NCBI GenBank assembly: GCA_003601725.1
Contig: PIYJ01000056.1
Location: 1 to 8,586, forward strand
From: Candidatus Bathyarchaeota archaeon
Lineage (GTDB): Archaea > Thermoproteota > Bathyarchaeia > Bathyarchaeales > DTEX01
Direction of reading: 5' to 3'
DNA: 8,586 bases
Shown here: positions 5,995 to 8,586 of the stretch, in pieces
Layout of the letters: every line of letters begins with the position of its first letter
How positions within the stretch are numbered: the stretch's first letter is position 1
The notes under the pieces: generated by a model
The model's database searches: none
What the model was told of the DNA's origin: nothing
What the model saw: the letters and a program-made list of their open reading frames with translations, nothing else
Translations under genes and position numbers: made by a program

Positions 5995-7191
5995 TTATGT
6001 CAATCGCCTAATGGATTCGACAACGATCTTAGCTGGCGCATCCGTCCTGATGCCTCGTGAATTAAAATGCGTCGGCCAAACCTTGAAGCCTTCCTTAGCT
6101 AGCTCTTTCATAACTTTTTCCAGAGGAGGAGAAGGCAGACCTAGTTTATCACAGATTTTGTCAATCACGAAATAAGTCGCAGGCGCCGTTGATTCCTCTT
6201 TGATTAGAGACAGAATCTTTCCAATTTGACCATTCAACCTTTCTCTGTTGAGAACTGCCTCTTTCTCCATCTGCTCGCAGAAATCCTTGTCAGCTAATCT
6301 TCCAAGCCAGAGGGGACCCGCAGCTTTGAAGGGAAACCCGCATTCGCCGCATTTTTCGTTCAAGCTTAACGCTATGCCGGGGAATATTTGTCTATTAAAG
6401 CAATTGAAGCAATGCAGGATATATCCCATTTTGCTGACGCTTACGTCTGCTTTCTTAGCGCCGTGAAACAGCTGAGCATAAACTCGGATATAATGATCTG
6501 ATTTGTGGCTGAAGAGAACCTTGACGCCGATTTCATGCTTCGCCGCAGCCATAACCAGAGCGCCAATCAGAAGCCTCACTGCTATTTCATGGCAGTACTC
6601 GGTTCTAAGAGGCAGCCCACCGTACTTTCTTAACGCTGCTTTGGGGTGAACCCCGCATAGCGGAGCCATATCCGTCGCTGTCAAGGCGAGAAGCCCGCCG
6701 TCTCTTAACGCTCTGATGGCTGAGTCTAAAAAGCGGACTGGAGAGCCGAAGGGATCGATATCGATGCAGTCGAATCTTTTTCGCGGCGCAGCGTATCGAT
6801 TCATGAAGAGATTTGCATCCTCGTTGGCTAAGGAGACACGTTCGGAAAGGCCGTTTGTCTCTACGTTATATGCGGCCATCTCATGGGCTACAGGGTTGAT
6901 ATCGTTCAAATAGACATGTCGCACTCCATCTATCTCCACGGCGAACCTTATCCCTCTGACGCCGCAGCCTGCCAGGGGCTCCGCAACCGAGATTTCTCTT
7001 TTGATCATTCTTTGGAAGGTTCGGATTGCAAGGATAGCTATGTCTCGGTTGAGTCTCATAACTGGGTTGTAGAAGACGGGGGCCTTGGAGGGGGCGTATT
7101 CCCAAGGTGCCTTTTTGAATGCTTCGAGATCTGGAACAGCAAGGGTAGCGGCTCCTTCTTTTATGATCTTGAACGGAAAGTCAAATGACAT
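5995..7191 (-). CDS. trm1: tRNA (guanine(26)-N2)-dimethyltransferase, archaeal Trm1
   Basis: It uses S-adenosylmethionine to convert G26 of tRNAs to N2,N2-dimethylguanosine, at the hinge between the D and anticodon arms. The 398-residue protein has a Rossmann methyltransferase core with motif I EPLAGCGVRGIR (71-82), the acidic strand end LNDINP (95-100), the catalytic DIDPFGSP (144-151), TATDMAPLCG (171-180) and GGLPLRTEYCHE (191-202). A C-terminal domain holds a likely four-Cys zinc site (Cys261, Cys264, Cys281, Cys284) followed by GPLWLG. It ends in THFNSRGIRTDAP, typical of Trm1. The ATG at 7191 gives the expected N-terminus, with GAGG 10 nt upstream (7205-7202). It is transcribed from the divergent region at 7192-7416 and converges on nadC. 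Length and motifs match archaeal Trm1 well. Confidence 0.97.
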   Translation of the reverse strand: MSFDFPFKIIKEGAATLAVPDLEAFKKAPWEYAPSKAPVFYNPVMRLNRDIAILAIRTFQRMIKREISVAEPLAGCGVRGIRFAVEIDGVRHVYLNDINPVAHEMAAYNVETNGLSERVSLANEDANLFMNRYAAPRKRFDCIDIDPFGSPVRFLDSAIRALRDGGLLALTATDMAPLCGVHPKAALRKYGGLPLRTEYCHEIAVRLLIGALVMAAAKHEIGVKVLFSHKSDHYIRVYAQLFHGAKKADVSVSKMGYILHCFNCFNRQIFPGIALSLNEKCGECGFPFKAAGPLWLGRLADKDFCEQMEKEAVLNRERLNGQIGKILSLIKEESTAPATYFVIDKICDKLGLPSPPLEKVMKELAKEGFKVWPTHFNSRGIRTDAPAKIVVESIRRLT

Positions 7192-7247
7192 AGTGCATAA
7201 GCCTCAAGTCAAATTCAGACGTTTTGCTTTAGCTCTTCGCAATTAAG

Positions 7248-7274
7248 CAAAATATAACGGCCCATATTATATAT
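7248..7274 (-). promoter_or_regulatory. Promoter region of trm1 with two TATA-like candidates
   Basis: On the minus strand AATATATAATAT (7274-7263) and TTATATTTTG (7257-7248) are both TATA-like. They would give starts near 7243 or 7227 and leaders of about 50 or 36 nt before the ATG at 7191. Which one is used, or whether both are, cannot be told. Confidence 0.4.
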
Positions 7275-7343
7275 TGATCCTCATCAAGTCTCGCTGTAAA
7301 CATTTAATATTCAGCTTTACTATTCCGGATGGGGAAACTCGCG

Positions 7344-7351
7344 ATATATTT
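7344..7351 (+). promoter_or_regulatory. Possible TATA box for the 321-aa hypothetical gene
   Basis: ATATATTT within an AT-rich run would place transcription start near 7373 and give a leader of about 44 nt to the GTG at 7417. It is divergent from the trm1 promoter roughly 75 nt away. Confidence 0.4.
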
Positions 7352-7416
7352 TTTTAGAGATCTACTTCTAATAGAATATAGAGCAATGAGCAATCACCAA
7401 AAAAGGGTAGTTCGCA

Positions 7417-8382
7417 GTGAAGTTTAAAGAGATAGGCTGGAATGGCTTTTTAATGAAAGTGCCGGAAGAGATGCATATTACGCGCCAAGGAGGAAACTCG
7501 AACAAGGGGACCTTTTCTATCGAGTCTGAAGATTCCCTAATTGAATTTAGCTGGAACTCTATCTCTAAAAAATCGGAGCCTTTACTCTCCATTGTGGAGC
7601 AGATCACAGATCGCATAAAGAAGGATGCGGGAAAGAAAAAAATACAGTTCAGCTTAGAGGAGAAGAAGGATACCGTAGTTAACAATCATGACGCTGTCTA
7701 TTTACGCTTGAAGTATGGTATTGAGGAACGATACTATGTCTGGAAGTGTCAAGAAAGCAATAGGCTTATAGCCATCCGCTTCGTTTTCAGGGAGTACGGA
7801 GAGAAAGCCAGAAAGATCGTAAAGCAGCTTCTGAACAGCATTCAATGCCATATTGAAGGAAAGGACGTCTGGTCTTTGATGAAGCTCCGTTTTGAAACTC
7901 CAAAAACTTTCCTTCTTAGCGATGCGAGAATCGAAGTCGGCAAATCACATATCGAATTGGTAGAGAACAAACTCGCCATGTTTGAGGAACGTAAAAGAAC
8001 AATCTATGTTAACTATTTCCCCATGGCGAATGTAAGGTTTAAAGATACATATAAAGACCCGGAAAAGTGGTTTGAAAAGAATCACCTGAAAGACTTCAAG
8101 AAGAGTCTGAGAAAAAGGAAGATAAATTTCAAAACTATCGGTAAGAAGAAAGTGGAAGGGCATGAAATAATCATTAAGCAGGCAAGAATGGCATCTGGCC
8201 TTTTAACGAGAAGCTCAGATCTATGCTCAGCTGCTTTTTGGTATTGTCCAGAAATGAATCGTATATACTTCCTTGCTCTTAATTCAAAGGTCACTAGACC
8301 CTTCCTTTTCAAAAGAAGACTTGAAAAGAAAGAGCATGATGACTTGTTCGATGGGATTCTTAAGTCTTTCCGATGTCATTAG
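7417..8382 (+). CDS. Hypothetical protein with two tandem related domains
   Basis: I do not recognise a named family. The 321-residue protein begins at a GTG preceded by AGGGTAG about 6 nt upstream. It has no signal peptide and no membrane helix, and is rich in Lys/Arg and aromatics, so it is probably a cytosolic alpha/beta protein. The two halves resemble each other. The first (about 1-145) has FLMKVPEEM, then VWKCQESNRLIAIRF (108-122), and ends LLNSIQCH (138-145). The second (about 152-321) has LRFETPKTF, then FWYCPEMNRIYFLAL (274-288), and ends ILKSFRCH (314-321). Each half looks like strands, a lysine-rich helix, strands around the W/F-x-C-x-E-x-NR motif and a final helix. This order recalls small PsbP/DcrB-like folds, which is only a guess. 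No catalytic motif is apparent. It is divergent from trm1 and convergent with the partial gene at 8407. That it is a real gene is well supported; function is unknown. Confidence 0.85.
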   Translation: MKFKEIGWNGFLMKVPEEMHITRQGGNSNKGTFSIESEDSLIEFSWNSISKKSEPLLSIVEQITDRIKKDAGKKKIQFSLEEKKDTVVNNHDAVYLRLKYGIEERYYVWKCQESNRLIAIRFVFREYGEKARKIVKQLLNSIQCHIEGKDVWSLMKLRFETPKTFLLSDARIEVGKSHIELVENKLAMFEERKRTIYVNYFPMANVRFKDTYKDPEKWFEKNHLKDFKKSLRKRKINFKTIGKKKVEGHEIIIKQARMASGLLTRSSDLCSAAFWYCPEMNRIYFLALNSKVTRPFLFKRRLEKKEHDDLFDGILKSFRCH

Positions 8383-8406
8383 ACTGGAATGTGAAGAATC
8401 AAGGAG

Positions 8407-8586
8407 CTAAAGATGATGAATCTTTGGTTGGGTTTTTTCCAATCTTGTATACGACTCTCTCGGTCTTTTCAGTGATCTTATATCCTTTCTAATTCTTCGC
8501 CAGATCAAATATTTTGTCACGAGTCTCGGTAGGGACTCGCCATGAGAATGATACACGTCAAACTGCGGCTCAACGACTAGCTTGTA
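8407..8586 (-). CDS. C-terminal fragment of an uncharacterised protein, possibly a glycosyltransferase
   Basis: Reading the minus strand from the window edge gives 59 uninterrupted residues ending at TAG (8409-8407); the rest lies off the right edge. The fragment contains VVEPQFDVYHSHGESLPRLV followed by a basic, helical-looking tail (KYLIWRRIRKDIRSLKRP). The V-Y-H-S-H-x-x-S-L pattern before a basic helix is seen at the C-terminal end of family 2 glycosyltransferases, where it follows the acceptor-site region. That is a resemblance over a short stretch only. The stop lies 24 nt beyond the stop of the convergent 321-residue gene, which is normal gene spacing and supports a real gene here. Confidence 0.5.
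   Translation of the reverse strand, partial: YKLVVEPQFDVYHSHGESLPRLVTKYLIWRRIRKDIRSLKRPRESYTRLEKTQPKIHHL

Noticed and set aside
7192..7416. Search for a tRNA or small RNA gene in the divergent region
   Set aside because: No cloverleaf, T-loop GTTCRA-type motif or box C/D pattern was visible; the stretch is explained by two AT-rich promoters.
8522..8538. Small inverted repeat (GAGTC ... GACTC) resembling a terminator hairpin
   Set aside because: It lies inside the coding frame at 8407-8586, has a 5-bp stem with a 7-nt loop, and no T-run follows on either strand.

Overview
This window looks like archaeal chromosome. The main signs are TATA-like boxes about 25 nt upstream of short leaders, an archaeal-type Trm1 tRNA methyltransferase, NAD synthesis that starts from aspartate dehydrogenase (nadX next to nadC), and a K+-independent membrane pyrophosphatase. 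Moderate GC, a cytoplasmic GH3 glycosidase and a lineage-type hypothetical protein would fit a Thermoproteota (TACK) lineage such as Bathyarchaeia. That placement is inference from gene style; no rRNA or other marker is present to settle it.

Layout, left to right: (1) positions 1-1631, minus strand: a GH3 beta-glucosidase/beta-xylosidase-like enzyme whose C-terminus lies off the left edge. (2) 1717-3729, minus: a membrane proton-pumping pyrophosphatase with its own TATA-like promoter at 3785-3794. (3) about 3933-4760, plus: L-aspartate dehydrogenase (nadX), divergent from the pyrophosphatase. Its reading frame has no usable ATG, GTG or TTG at the expected start. (4) 4761-5125: a 365-nt gene-free spacer with T-tracts and then a tandem array of 10-bp units (consensus roughly CTCWNWNTGT). 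(5) 5126-5989, plus: nadC, with a TTG start supported by a clear Shine-Dalgarno sequence. (6) 5995-7191, minus: trm1, converging on nadC with only 5 nt between the stop codons. (7) 7192-7416: a divergent promoter region. (8) 7417-8382, plus: an unrecognised 321-aa protein built from two related halves. (9) 8407-8586, minus: the last 59 residues of a protein entering from the right edge, possibly a glycosyltransferase.

Functionally, nadX and nadC form an NAD-biosynthesis pair: aspartate to iminoaspartate, then (through NadA, not in this window) quinolinate, then nicotinate mononucleotide. NadC releases pyrophosphate, and the neighbouring membrane pyrophosphatase can use pyrophosphate to pump protons. 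That is a metabolic coincidence worth noting, not proof of a functional unit. Most genes have their own apparent promoter, so the window reads as a row of short transcription units rather than one operon.

The points most worth checking are the missing start codon of nadX, the helically phased decamer array upstream of nadC, short sequence words shared by the nadX and nadC upstream regions, and the internally duplicated hypothetical protein.
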